Shown here piece by piece: positions 14,257-22,725 of a stretch of DNA of 38,330 bases (position 1 is its first letter; each line of letters begins with the position of its first letter). This DNA is from Candidatus Omnitrophota bacterium (lineage in GTDB: Bacteria > Omnitrophota > Gorgyraeia > Gygaellales > Profunditerraquicolaceae). Under the pieces are notes generated by a model that had not been told where the DNA came from, searched no databases, and worked only from the letters and a program-made list of their open reading frames with translations. The stretch is from assembly GCA_016214325.1 (NCBI GenBank), contig JACROS010000011.1, positions 1 to 38,330 of the forward strand, written 5' to 3'. A program made the translations under genes and the position numbers.

Positions 14257-15471
14257 TCAACTCTCCTTGTTTGTTTTAGAAAGAATAAACCAAAATTTTG
14301 ATCCTGCGCCTTCAAGGCTCTCAACTCCGACACTGCCTCCGTGCGCCTCTATAATATGTTTTACAATTGAAAGCCCCAAGCCAGTGCCGCCTAACTCACG
14401 CGAACGCGCCTTGTCAACACGGTAAAAACGCTCAAAGATCCTTTCCAAATCCTTTTCCGGAATACCTAATCCAGTATCTTCCACAACTATTTTTATAAAA
14501 CCATCCAGGTCTTGATGATAAATCTTGACTGTTCCGCCGGCACGATTAAATTTTATAGCATTATCCACTAGATTAACCAAAACCTGCCCTAATTTAACAG
14601 AATCCGCATTAACAAATAATTCTTTGGGCAGCTGATTATGAACATTAACACCTTTTATCTTTACCTGTGAATTAAACCCTTCCAATACTTTATCAAGCAG
14701 GGCAGGTATATTTGTCTTTACAAGATTAAGCGCCAAAGCCTTAGACTCAAGATATGCCAAGCTTAAAAGATCATTAATCAAAACATCAAGCCGAATTGTA
14801 TGCTCATGAATAATTTCTAAAAAATGCCGGCTATTCTCTTTATCATCCAGCGCACCCTCAAGAAGGGTTTCCACAAAGCCCTTTATTGAAGTAAGCGGGG
14901 TTTTTAGTTCATGCGAAACATTTGCCACAAAATCGCGGCGCATTGCTTCAAGCTTTCTAATTTCTGTAATATCGTGTATAACAATCAAACAACCGCTTAT
15001 AAAGCTCTCTCCAATAATAATCGCTGAAGCATTAATACGGAATATCCTTTGCACCGGCCAAACCAAGGACAATTCCTGAGAAATAAAATCACCATTTATT
15101 AATACTTTACTTGCAATCTCAGCAATATCATTATTCCGAATCACCTCAAGTAAATACCTGCCCAAAACTTCAGACTTCTTAATCCCAAATATATTTTCAG
15201 TTGCCGGATTTATAGAAATAATCTTTGTATCTTTATCTATTGCCAAAACACCCTCAACCATATTATCTAAAATGGCAACAGACTTTCTATTTTCTTGCTC
15301 AAGAAAGGCTACTTTACTTGCAAATGCTGCGATAAGATTATTTACGGATAAAACAAGCGGCGAAAGATTAGCTCCTGAGGAAAGTTCAACTTTTTCATTA
15401 AGACCACCCTGAGAAATACTATTTAAGCTGTCAATAAGAGAATTTATTTGTTTGTTTGTCGCAAAAATCAT
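14257..15471 (-). CDS. phoR: PhoR-type sensor histidine kinase without transmembrane segments
   Basis: 404 aa. Residues about 5-65 resemble a HAMP/linker helix (NKQINSLIDSLNSISQGG, NNLIAAFASKVAFLEQEN). A PAS domain follows (70-170; AILDNMVEGVLAIDKD), then HisKA with the phospho-acceptor in VSHELKTPL, and HATPase with DNAIKFN, DTGLGIPEKDL and GGTGLGLSIVKHI. It phosphorylates PhoB. PhoR normally has one or two N-terminal TM helices, but here the ATG lies 6 bp after the phoB stop and no hydrophobic segment is encoded, so the protein should be cytosolic or rely on PhoU/Pst contacts for membrane position. Loss of the anchor by deletion or assembly error is possible. A GGAG site lies 13 bases upstream. 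Confidence 0.9.
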   Translation of the reverse strand: MIFATNKQINSLIDSLNSISQGGLNEKVELSSGANLSPLVLSVNNLIAAFASKVAFLEQENRKSVAILDNMVEGVLAIDKDTKIISINPATENIFGIKKSEVLGRYLLEVIRNNDIAEIASKVLINGDFISQELSLVWPVQRIFRINASAIIIGESFISGCLIVIHDITEIRKLEAMRRDFVANVSHELKTPLTSIKGFVETLLEGALDDKENSRHFLEIIHEHTIRLDVLINDLLSLAYLESKALALNLVKTNIPALLDKVLEGFNSQVKIKGVNVHNQLPKELFVNADSVKLGQVLVNLVDNAIKFNRAGGTVKIYHQDLDGFIKIVVEDTGLGIPEKDLERIFERFYRVDKARSRELGGTGLGLSIVKHIIEAHGGSVGVESLEGAGSKFWFILSKTNKES

Positions 15472-15477
15472 AGCTTA

Positions 15478-16173
15478 TTAAACTCCATCAAAATCAAAAC
15501 GATAACCATAGTTTTTAACTGTAACGATGCGTTTTGCCTGATTCTTTAGCTTTTTGCGCAAAGACATAATATGCACGTCTACAGTGCGTGTTTGGATTTC
15601 CATGGCATGATCGTAGCCCCAGATAGAATCCAAAAGGAAGTCTCGCGACAACACCCTTCCTTTTGCCTTAATTAAAGTAGTTAAGAGTTCAAATTCTTTT
15701 GAAGAAAGAACAATTTGTTTTCCCCCCACAAAAACCTGAATCTTGGGAAAATCAATAGCAATACTGCCTATCTTCATGACCTCAGCAGGCCTTTCGCTTT
15801 CTTTGCTCCGGCGCAATACCACCTTTACCCGGGCAATTAGCTCACGAATACTAAATGGCTTAGTAATATAATCATCAGCCCCCAGCTCAAGGCCAATAAC
15901 CTTATCTGTCTCCTGTGATTTTGCCGTAAGCATAATCACAGGAATACCGGCGGTCTTTTCCTCTTTCTTGAGCTGCTTACACACCTCAAGGCCATCAATC
16001 TCTGGAAGCATCAAATCTAAAAGAATTAAATCTGGATGCTCCCTCTTAACCAAAACCAAAGCATCTTCGCCATCATAAGCAAAAGCAGTCCGATATCCTT
16101 CCTTTTTTAAATTATAATCCAGCATCTTAACTATATCTTTTTCATCATCTACAATCAGAATTTTCTCTTTCAT
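15478..16173 (-). CDS. phoB: Phosphate-regulon response regulator PhoB
   Basis: 231 aa, OmpR/PhoB class. The receiver domain (1-120) has the acidic DDE pocket, the phospho-acceptor Asp in LILLDLMLPEIDG, the conserved Thr (IMLTAKS) and Lys (DDYITKPFS). The C-terminal winged helix (130-228) contains LSSKEFELLTTLIKAKGRVL and RTVDVHIMSLRKKL. It presumably binds the two Pho boxes in this window at 12035-12078 and 13646-13689. Its start overlaps the stop of the upstream QueG-like gene by four bases (ATGA), so translation is coupled. No Pho box was found immediately upstream, so autoregulation would have to act further up. Confidence 0.94.
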   Translation of the reverse strand: MKEKILIVDDEKDIVKMLDYNLKKEGYRTAFAYDGEDALVLVKREHPDLILLDLMLPEIDGLEVCKQLKKEEKTAGIPVIMLTAKSQETDKVIGLELGADDYITKPFSIRELIARVKVVLRRSKESERPAEVMKIGSIAIDFPKIQVFVGGKQIVLSSKEFELLTTLIKAKGRVLSRDFLLDSIWGYDHAMEIQTRTVDVHIMSLRKKLKNQAKRIVTVKNYGYRFDFDGV

Positions 16174-16844
16174 TTTTCCTTACCCTTGCAGGCATTAACA
16201 CATACCCCGCAAATATACTGGTCCACTAAACGCTGTTTCTGGAAATCCTTTAACTTCTCAAAGCAAACCAAATGATCAAATTCTGCCGGATTATTCTTAA
16301 TTGCACCAGCCGGGCATATCTTAACACAACAAAAACAATCCCCACAACTATTCTTTACCGGCTTATCCACCTTAAGCGGGAAATTAGTTAGAATTGTAAC
16401 CAAACGTAGCTGGCTGCCAAATTTATTATTTACTAATAAATTATTTCTCCCCAGCCATCCAAGCCCAGCTAACTCTCCAATTTTCTTATGCGAAAGATGC
16501 CCAGTTTGTTTTTGCCAATCAAGTATTTGCGAAGCTGGAATAGGAAGAGCTTTAAAACCTTTACTTTGAATATAATTAACCAACCGCAATGAAATCTGAT
16601 CAAGAGCATTATTTACTTGACGGTAATGATGAAAATATAACCTCGTCGGAGAATCAGAAATCTCCTCAAGCACCGCTTTAGAGAGCCTAATCCCCAAGCT
16701 AATAGCATAATTCATGCCGTCTATTACTTCCTGCTTTAGGGCAAATTCGCCATGAATTTTACTAATATCTGCCACGCCAAATAAATCCACCCCTAAACCA
16801 AGGCAGAATTTTTTTACTAATAAATAATTTTTATTTTTATCCAT
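16170..16844 (-). CDS. QueG-like double-cluster iron-sulfur protein
   Basis: 224 aa. The C-terminal third has CGDCFCCVKICPAGAI (a CxxCxxCxxxCP cluster) and a second set, LVCFEK plus CGVCVNAC, giving two [4Fe-4S] sites as in epoxyqueuosine reductase. The middle segment (GELAGLGWLGRNNLLVNNKF, GSQLRLVTILT) is the family's cobalamin-domain signature. QueG enzymes reduce epoxyqueuosine in tRNA, but they are usually over 300 residues and this one is shorter, so it could be a QueG-related reductase with another substrate. mnmG, also a tRNA wobble-modification gene, is directly upstream (TAATG overlap), which favours a tRNA role. phoB overlaps downstream. Confidence 0.78.
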   Translation of the reverse strand: MDKNKNYLLVKKFCLGLGVDLFGVADISKIHGEFALKQEVIDGMNYAISLGIRLSKAVLEEISDSPTRLYFHHYRQVNNALDQISLRLVNYIQSKGFKALPIPASQILDWQKQTGHLSHKKIGELAGLGWLGRNNLLVNNKFGSQLRLVTILTNFPLKVDKPVKNSCGDCFCCVKICPAGAIKNNPAEFDHLVCFEKLKDFQKQRLVDQYICGVCVNACKGKEK

Positions 16845-18697
16845 TAAATTTTCCTTAAATAAACCATTAATATTGAAACTGCTGCCGGAGTAACTCCTGA
16901 TATTCTTGAGGCCTGGCCTAAATTAAGCGGCCTAAATTTATTCAACTTCTCTTTTATCTCACGAGAAAGCCCAGAAATAATTCCATAATCCAATTCCAGG
17001 GGCAGCTTAATCTTTTCTAAATTCTTAAACCTCTCTACCTCAACAAGCTGACGCTGAATAAACCCACTATATTTTACCTCAATCTCCACTTGACGCAAAG
17101 CAAATTCCGGTATATCTATACCTAGCTCTGAGAGGCTCATTAAATTACTAAGGCTAACCTGCGGCCGCTTAAGAATATGTTCCAGAGTAACTGAATTTTG
17201 TAAACAAGGCGTAGCTGATTTTCTCAAGAAATTATTCAACTCTTGGCTAGGCCCAACTCTATGCGAGCGTAAAAACTTGATTCCATTATCTATTGCTTCT
17301 TGCTTTGTTTGCGTATTTTTAAATTCAGCATCAGAAACCAAACCCAAATCATGGCCAATTTTCCTTAAGCGTAAATCTGCATTATCCTCGCGCAGAATCA
17401 AACGGTATTCCACGCGAGAGGTGAACATGCGATAAGGCTCCTGCGTGCCTTTTGTAGTTAAATCATCTAATAAAACCCCAATATAACTATTTGCGCGCGT
17501 TAAAATTAAATGATCCTTATTCTTTGCTCGTAAACCTGCATTAATCCCAGCAACTAACCCTTGAGCTGCGGCTTCTTCATAACCAGTAGTCCCGTTAATC
17601 TGGCCAGCAATATAAAGATTGCGGATTATTTTTGACTCTAGTGTCGGGAAAAGCTGAGTTGAATCAACTACGGTATGCTCAATGCCATAACCGAAACGAA
17701 TAACCCGCGCTTTTTCTAAACCTTCTACAGAATGTATAATTTCAAGCTGCACATCCTCGGGAAAACTCGTGGACAAACCATTGGGATAAATTTCATCAGT
17801 ATTTAATCCTTGCGGCTCCAGAAAAACCTGGTGACGCTCTCTATCAGAAAATTTAACAATTTTATCCTCAATAGAAGGACAATACCTAACACCAGTAGCC
17901 TTAATAATTCCTCCATAAAGCGGAGAACGACTAAGATTATCCAGAATAATTTTGTGCGTCAAAGAATTAGTATAAGTAATGTGACAGGGGACTTGTTTTT
18001 GCTGAATGACCCTGGTAGAAAAAGAAAACGGGCAAGAAGGATCATCTCCATTTTGAACAATTAGTTTTGAGAAATCTATGGTATTCTTGTCTAAACGAGG
18101 ACAGGTCCCAGTCTTAAACCTAAAAAGATTAAATCCCAGCTTTCTTAAACTATCCGCAAGGCCGCAACTTGCTGGCTCATTTATTCTGCCGCCCACAGTT
18201 TTATTTAAACCAATATGAATTACTCCGTCTAGGAATGTCCCCGGGCAAATCACAACACAATCCGCAGATATTTCTTCTTTCTTTGCTGTGATAACTCCAT
18301 AGACCTGCGATTCTTTTATAATTAAATCTTTTACTTCTGCCTCAACTACCTCAAGATTTTCCTGCTCAAGCACCACCCGCTGCATATACTGCTGATACAA
18401 CTGCATATCGACCTGCGCCCGGCTTGATTGCACTGCAGCACCCTTAGAGGCATTTAAAATCCTAAATTGAATCGCACTAAAATCAGTGGCCTTAGCCATT
18501 TCACCACCTAAAGCATCAATTTCCTTTACAAGCTGCCCTTTACCCACACCTCCCACTGCAGGGTTACAACTCAAAGCCCCAATAGTGTTACGGTTTAAAG
18601 TCAATATCGCTGTGTGTAAACCCATTCTAGCACAAGCAAGCGCTGCCTCAATCCCGGCGTGCCCTGCACCAATTACCAAAACATTATATTTTTCCAT
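16844..18697 (-). CDS. mnmG: tRNA uridine-34 5-carboxymethylaminomethyl modification enzyme MnmG
   Basis: 617 aa. FAD-binding Rossmann motif VIGAGHAGIEAALACARMG near the N-terminus, GidA signatures CNPAVGGVGKGQLVKEIDALGG, AEVKDLI and PGTFLDGVIHIG, then the C-terminal helical domain (YRMFTSRVEYRLILREDNAD, SRISGVTPAAVSILMVYL) that contacts MnmE and tRNA. With MnmE it installs cmnm5 on U34 using FAD and folate. MnmE is not in the window. Length normal. It starts 2 bp after an unknown ORF and overlaps the QueG-like gene by one base. Confidence 0.97.
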   Translation of the reverse strand: MEKYNVLVIGAGHAGIEAALACARMGLHTAILTLNRNTIGALSCNPAVGGVGKGQLVKEIDALGGEMAKATDFSAIQFRILNASKGAAVQSSRAQVDMQLYQQYMQRVVLEQENLEVVEAEVKDLIIKESQVYGVITAKKEEISADCVVICPGTFLDGVIHIGLNKTVGGRINEPASCGLADSLRKLGFNLFRFKTGTCPRLDKNTIDFSKLIVQNGDDPSCPFSFSTRVIQQKQVPCHITYTNSLTHKIILDNLSRSPLYGGIIKATGVRYCPSIEDKIVKFSDRERHQVFLEPQGLNTDEIYPNGLSTSFPEDVQLEIIHSVEGLEKARVIRFGYGIEHTVVDSTQLFPTLESKIIRNLYIAGQINGTTGYEEAAAQGLVAGINAGLRAKNKDHLILTRANSYIGVLLDDLTTKGTQEPYRMFTSRVEYRLILREDNADLRLRKIGHDLGLVSDAEFKNTQTKQEAIDNGIKFLRSHRVGPSQELNNFLRKSATPCLQNSVTLEHILKRPQVSLSNLMSLSELGIDIPEFALRQVEIEVKYSGFIQRQLVEVERFKNLEKIKLPLELDYGIISGLSREIKEKLNKFRPLNLGQASRISGVTPAAVSILMVYLRKI

Positions 18698-18699
18698 TT

Positions 18700-19125
18700 T
18701 TAAATATCAGAAAACAAAACTAATTTAATCATTGGCTGCCCTTTATTCACACGTTTTTTATTCACCAAAGAATTTCTTAAAACCTTATTTGATTTTCTGA
18801 TGAATTCTTTCAAAATAAGCAGAGTTTGCTTTCTTTCATTTTTAAGCTTACTGCCAAAGTTAAAACGAATGCCCCGCATCACCAAAACTCCACTGCAACC
18901 ACTGATATCTTTTAACTCAAATATCCCACCGGACAAAGTTACTTTAGCATTAATTTCTTCTGCCAATTGATTTACTTCTTTATTATTAAGATTAACTTGA
19001 TTGTTTTTACTTCTACCTGTAGAAACTACTGCTACAAAATTAACCTTAAATACTACATTAGCTTGATCAACCTTTATACCTTGGGTAAAATCTTTTAAGG
19101 GGGGAGCGCAGAAATTTCTCTTCAT
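18700..19125 (-). CDS. Hypothetical protein upstream of mnmG
   Basis: 141 aa, not recognised. A hydrophobic beta-like segment (NVVFKVNFVAVVS) is followed by an Asn/Lys-rich helix (NNQVNLNNKEVNQLAEEINA), a second beta region (VTLSGGIFELKDISG) and a basic C-terminus (KSNKVLRNSLVNKKRVNKG). No signal peptide, TM helix or metal motif. It ends 2 bp before the mnmG start and has an AAGG site, so co-translation with mnmG is likely. The basic tail would suit nucleic-acid binding, but that is a guess. A chance ORF is possible, though 141 codons tightly abutting mnmG argues against it. Confidence 0.55.
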   Translation of the reverse strand: MKRNFCAPPLKDFTQGIKVDQANVVFKVNFVAVVSTGRSKNNQVNLNNKEVNQLAEEINAKVTLSGGIFELKDISGCSGVLVMRGIRFNFGSKLKNERKQTLLILKEFIRKSNKVLRNSLVNKKRVNKGQPMIKLVLFSDI

Positions 19126-19140
19126 TTTATTGCCTTAAAA

Positions 19141-19181
19141 TAATCATGCGCTATAACTACTACAGTCATAGCGCATGATTA
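19141..19181 (-). terminator. Intrinsic terminator after nrdJ
   Basis: Perfect 14-bp stem 19141-19154/19168-19181 with a 13-nt loop. On the minus strand it is followed by UUUUAAGG, 26-66 bases after the nrdJ stop. The U-tract is short, so some read-through into the unknown ORF and mnmG is likely; no separate promoter for them is visible. Confidence 0.65.
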
Positions 19182-19206
19182 ACCGCGACAGGGATATATT
19201 AAAGAC

Positions 19207-21501
19207 TCAACATTTTGAAAAACCGCAGGCGTGGCATTTCATACATCCTTCTTCATGCCGCAATGCTCCGCCGCAATCAGGGCACACTCCAACAATATTC
19301 CCGTGCTCCTCAATTGCAGAAACTCCATTTTCATCATCGCTAGAATGTTTCATCGCCAAAGCTGAAGCCTCAACATTTGCGTTTAAATGCTGGCTATTTA
19401 AAAGTCTTTTTTCAACTACACGGGCAATCGCATCAGCACAAGAAAATATCCTTTGGCCTTTTTCCCACGATGGGCTTGGGCAGCGAATATTACGCAGCTG
19501 TTCAATAATAGATTTTACTTCTATACCCGAACGAAAACCCAATGAAACCAAACGCCCGATAGCCTCAAGCTGGCTTGCGGCACAACCGCCAGCTTTTCCC
19601 ATCTGGGTAAATAACTCAAAGGGCTTTCCTTTTTCATCTTCATTAATCGTAACATATAAGTTGCCGCAACCTGTGGCAACTTTAGTAGTTGTTCCAATAG
19701 TAACTTCCGGACGCGGCCGAGGAGCAATCTCCTTTAAAGGCTGTACAGTTTCCTGCGGCTTTTTCAAATCGCTCTTGCGCATAATATTTAAAACCTGTTC
19801 CTCGCGGCTTCCATCACGATAAATTGTAATTCCTTTACAACCTAGTTCATAGGCTAATAAATACGCCCTGCGAACATCATCCATTGTGGCATCGTGGCTG
19901 AAATTAATTGTCTTAGAAGTAGCGTTATGTACATATTTCTGAAACGCTGCCTGCATACGCACATGCCATTCAGGAGAAATATCATGAGAGACCACAAAGA
20001 TCTTTTTCACATCCTCAGGAATACCCTCTACGTGCTGCACTGAACCACTCTCAGCAATCTTTTCCATCAACTCTCGGTTATAAAAACCGCGCTCCTTGGC
20101 AATTTCCTCAAAAAGCGGCTCGATCTCTACGAGCTTGTCATTATCCATAACGTTGCGATAGAAAGACACGGCAAATAGCGGTTCAACACCAGAAGAACAC
20201 GGCCCGGCAATAATACTAATTGTTCCAGTAGGAGCAATAGTAGTAATAGTGGCATTACGCATTTTTACCGGGGAATCCTTCTTATCATAAATACTATCCT
20301 TAAATGCCGGAAAAACTCCTTTTTGATTAGCAAGCTCCTGTGACTTCTTCATCCCCTCATTCATAATAAAAGACATCACCTTCTCAGCCAAAGCCACTGC
20401 CTCTTCGCTATTATAAGGAATGCCCATACGAATTAAAAGGCTTGCCCAACCCATAACACCAAGGCCAATTTTACGCGTTGCTTTTGTAGCTTTTTCAATC
20501 TCAGGAAGCGGGAATTTATTTACATCAATTAAATTATCTAAAAAGTGTACTGCTAAACGAGTTACTTCTTTTAATTTATCCCAATCAACCTCATAACGAG
20601 TGCCGATTTTTTTACAAAGCTTTGCCAAATTAATTGAACCAAGGTCACAGCTCTCATACGGCAGAAGCGGCTGTTCGCCACAAGGATTCGTGCTTTCAAT
20701 GGCTCCTAATTTTGGCGTAGGATTCCCTTGATTTAAACGATCAATATAAATAATACCTGGCTCTCCATTTTTATGCGCCTGTTTCACCACTAAATCAAAA
20801 ACTTCTTTAGGATGAATTTTTCTGACAAATTCATTACCATGCGGGTCAATCAAATCATATTCTTTATCTTCCTGCAATTTTTTCATAAAATCATCAGTAA
20901 TAGCTACAGAAATATTAAAATTATTTATCTGGTCGTTGTTTTCTTTACAACAAATAAACTCCAGTATATCCGGATGATCCACGCGCAAAATCCCCATATT
21001 TGCTCCACGGCGTGTGCCGCCCTGTTTAACTGCCTCAGTTGCAGCATCATAAACTTTCATAAAAGAAACCGGGCCAGAAGCTACACCTCCAGTGGAACGC
21101 ACGACTGAATTCTTTGCCCGAAGACGAGAAAAAGAAAATCCAGTACCTCCTCCGGATTTATGAATCATCGCAGTAGCTTTTAAGGTCTCAAAGATTGATT
21201 CCATTGAATCATTAACAGGAAGAGTAAAACACGCAGACAACTGCCCCAGTTCTTTCCCGGCGTTCATCAAGCAAGGCGAGTTTGGCAAAAACTCTAAATT
21301 CGTCATAATCCGATAAAATGAATCCTTAATTTGAGCAATTTCCTGCGCAGACTTCCCATAAAGTTTATCTGCATCAGCAATAGCACTTGCAACCCGCTTA
21401 AACATGCCATCTGGAGTTTCTACTACTTTTCCTTTTTCATCTTTCTTCAGATACCTGCGCTCCAAAACCTTTATTGCATTTTCAGATAACTGCAAATCCA
21501 T
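19207..21501 (-). CDS. nrdJ: Adenosylcobalamin-dependent (class II) ribonucleotide reductase
   Basis: 764 aa. Reduces ribonucleotides to deoxyribonucleotides with an adenosylcobalamin-generated thiyl radical. Seen: substrate-site NSPCLMNAG, GGGTGFSFSRLR, GGTRRGANMGIL, the catalytic-loop motif NPCGEQPLLPYESCDLGSINL, the ITTIAPTGTISIIAGPCSSGVEP segment, and a C-terminal Cys-rich tail (CPDCGG, CMKCHACG) that carries redox-active and metal-type cysteines. The ORF opens at a TTG (21516), but the ATG at 21501 with GAGGAGGT just upstream is preferred. A consensus promoter and two NrdR boxes precede it. It needs no oxygen, consistent with an anaerobic or microaerobic life. Confidence 0.96.
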   Translation of the reverse strand: MDLQLSENAIKVLERRYLKKDEKGKVVETPDGMFKRVASAIADADKLYGKSAQEIAQIKDSFYRIMTNLEFLPNSPCLMNAGKELGQLSACFTLPVNDSMESIFETLKATAMIHKSGGGTGFSFSRLRAKNSVVRSTGGVASGPVSFMKVYDAATEAVKQGGTRRGANMGILRVDHPDILEFICCKENNDQINNFNISVAITDDFMKKLQEDKEYDLIDPHGNEFVRKIHPKEVFDLVVKQAHKNGEPGIIYIDRLNQGNPTPKLGAIESTNPCGEQPLLPYESCDLGSINLAKLCKKIGTRYEVDWDKLKEVTRLAVHFLDNLIDVNKFPLPEIEKATKATRKIGLGVMGWASLLIRMGIPYNSEEAVALAEKVMSFIMNEGMKKSQELANQKGVFPAFKDSIYDKKDSPVKMRNATITTIAPTGTISIIAGPCSSGVEPLFAVSFYRNVMDNDKLVEIEPLFEEIAKERGFYNRELMEKIAESGSVQHVEGIPEDVKKIFVVSHDISPEWHVRMQAAFQKYVHNATSKTINFSHDATMDDVRRAYLLAYELGCKGITIYRDGSREEQVLNIMRKSDLKKPQETVQPLKEIAPRPRPEVTIGTTTKVATGCGNLYVTINEDEKGKPFELFTQMGKAGGCAASQLEAIGRLVSLGFRSGIEVKSIIEQLRNIRCPSPSWEKGQRIFSCADAIARVVEKRLLNSQHLNANVEASALAMKHSSDDENGVSAIEEHGNIVGVCPDCGGALRHEEGCMKCHACGFSKC

Positions 21502-21553
21502 TTTTACCTCCTCCAAGACGAAATCTTTTTAATCCCAATAAAACCTTAAATCA

Positions 21554-21582
21554 AGTATAGCAATGTTACAAAATTATGTCAA
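21554..21582 (-). promoter_or_regulatory. Sigma-70 promoter of nrdJ
   Basis: Minus-strand TTGACA (21577-21582), 17-bp spacer, TATACT (21554-21559): close to perfect consensus. Predicted leader about 45 nt. No cobalamin riboswitch fits in this short leader. Confidence 0.85.
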
Positions 21583-21591
21583 CAAAAAAAG

Positions 21592-21638
21592 ATACAATAT
21601 ATAGTGTCAAAACTAGGAAAACATACAATAAGTTGTGC
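21592..21638 (-). promoter_or_regulatory. Tandem NrdR boxes upstream of nrdJ
   Basis: Proximal box ACACTATATATTGTAT (21592-21607) matches the NrdR palindrome almost perfectly. The distal box GCACAACTTATTGTAT (21623-21638) matches at about 12 of 16 positions. Start-to-start distance is 31 bp, three helical turns, the usual NrdR spacing. They lie 9 bp upstream of the -35 box, so repression by NrdR-(d)ATP is likely. nrdR itself is not in the window. Confidence 0.85.
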
Positions 21639-21662
21639 CGACGAAGAAATACAAGAAATTAA

Positions 21663-22709
21663 CTAAAGAGCTCTGCAGGATTCTCTGATGACAAGTTCTG
21701 TAGGTAAGAATACTTTCTTAAATTGCGCGGTTTTTAAAGAGCCTGAGTCTTGAGCGCCTTTTTTCATATTCATAAGGCGTTCTAATTCCTTAACCCCCTC
21801 TTCTGCCATTTTAATAAGAGGCTGCCTGACAGTAGTTAAAGATACCGGCCCATATAGCCCAGACGGATTATCATCAAAACCTACAATAGATAAATCAACC
21901 GGAATATTCTTACCCATCTCCCTTGCTACTGCCATTACCTCAAGAGCCATAGAATCAGATGCTACAAATACCGCAGTTGGCGCCTCCGGCATGCGGAACA
22001 AATTCTCAACAGCAACCCTTGCCTGGCCACGAGAGTAATCCGTTTTAAAAATGTATTTCTGGTCCACTTCAATATTGTTTTTCTTTAACCCGCGTTTATA
22101 ACCCTCCAGGCGATGAGCCGCAGCCTGAGTTACAACATCTCCTGCAATATGCGCAATTCTTCTGTGCCCTAGGCTAAATAAATAATTCACTGCGTTTTCA
22201 GCACCGCCGATATTATCAACCGCTATACAGCTGACATTTAAATCCTCAACATAATAATTAATCACTACACAAGGAATATTACCGGCGAGAGCCTCTTCAA
22301 GTTGATGACGGTTGCCAATTAAATCTGCAAAGATTATCCCGCCAACTCCTCTTAAACTAAGATTAGAACGCACATCAGTTAAATGCAGTAATAAATCCAG
22401 CTTAAAAACATCGCAAAGCGTACCAATACCACGAATTAGTTCCAGAGCATAAAAAGAATAAAACACGCCTTCATAACGAGGAATTACCAAAGCTACAATA
22501 TTACTTTTACCAGTAGCAAGCCTTTGTGCAAAAATAGAAGGCTCAAAATTCAGTTCTTTAATTACTTCTAACACTCTTGCTTTATTCTTTTCTTTAACGG
22601 AAGGTATTTTATTGATTACCCTTGAAACTGTAGTAATAGATACACCTGCACGGCGGGCGACATCTTCTATGGAAATACTTATAGAATCCTTTTTCTTTAT
22701 ACGAGTCAT
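21663..22709 (-). CDS. LacI-family transcriptional regulator
   Basis: 348 aa. The N-terminal helix-turn-helix (ISIEDVARRAGVSITTVSRVINKIPSV, about 12-38) and hinge (NFEPSIFAQRLATGKSNIVALVIP) are classical. The rest is a periplasmic-binding-protein-like sugar domain with FVASDSMALEVM, DLSIVGFDDNPSG and TTVRQPLIKMAEEGV. Ligand unknown; it presumably controls the carbohydrate genes upstream (25259-34864). Last gene of ROK/coiled-coil/LacI, 16 bp after the coiled-coil gene, ending in TAG at the normal family position (VIRESCRAL). No strong ribosome site is visible. Confidence 0.93.
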   Translation of the reverse strand: MTRIKKKDSISISIEDVARRAGVSITTVSRVINKIPSVKEKNKARVLEVIKELNFEPSIFAQRLATGKSNIVALVIPRYEGVFYSFYALELIRGIGTLCDVFKLDLLLHLTDVRSNLSLRGVGGIIFADLIGNRHQLEEALAGNIPCVVINYYVEDLNVSCIAVDNIGGAENAVNYLFSLGHRRIAHIAGDVVTQAAAHRLEGYKRGLKKNNIEVDQKYIFKTDYSRGQARVAVENLFRMPEAPTAVFVASDSMALEVMAVAREMGKNIPVDLSIVGFDDNPSGLYGPVSLTTVRQPLIKMAEEGVKELERLMNMKKGAQDSGSLKTAQFKKVFLPTELVIRESCRAL

Positions 22710-22725
22710 TTATTTCAAGAAAAAC

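Noticed and set aside
21502-21553. Cobalamin riboswitch before the B12-dependent reductase
   Set aside because: The leader from the consensus promoter is about 45 nt, too short for the aptamer, and no B12-box-like sequence is visible.
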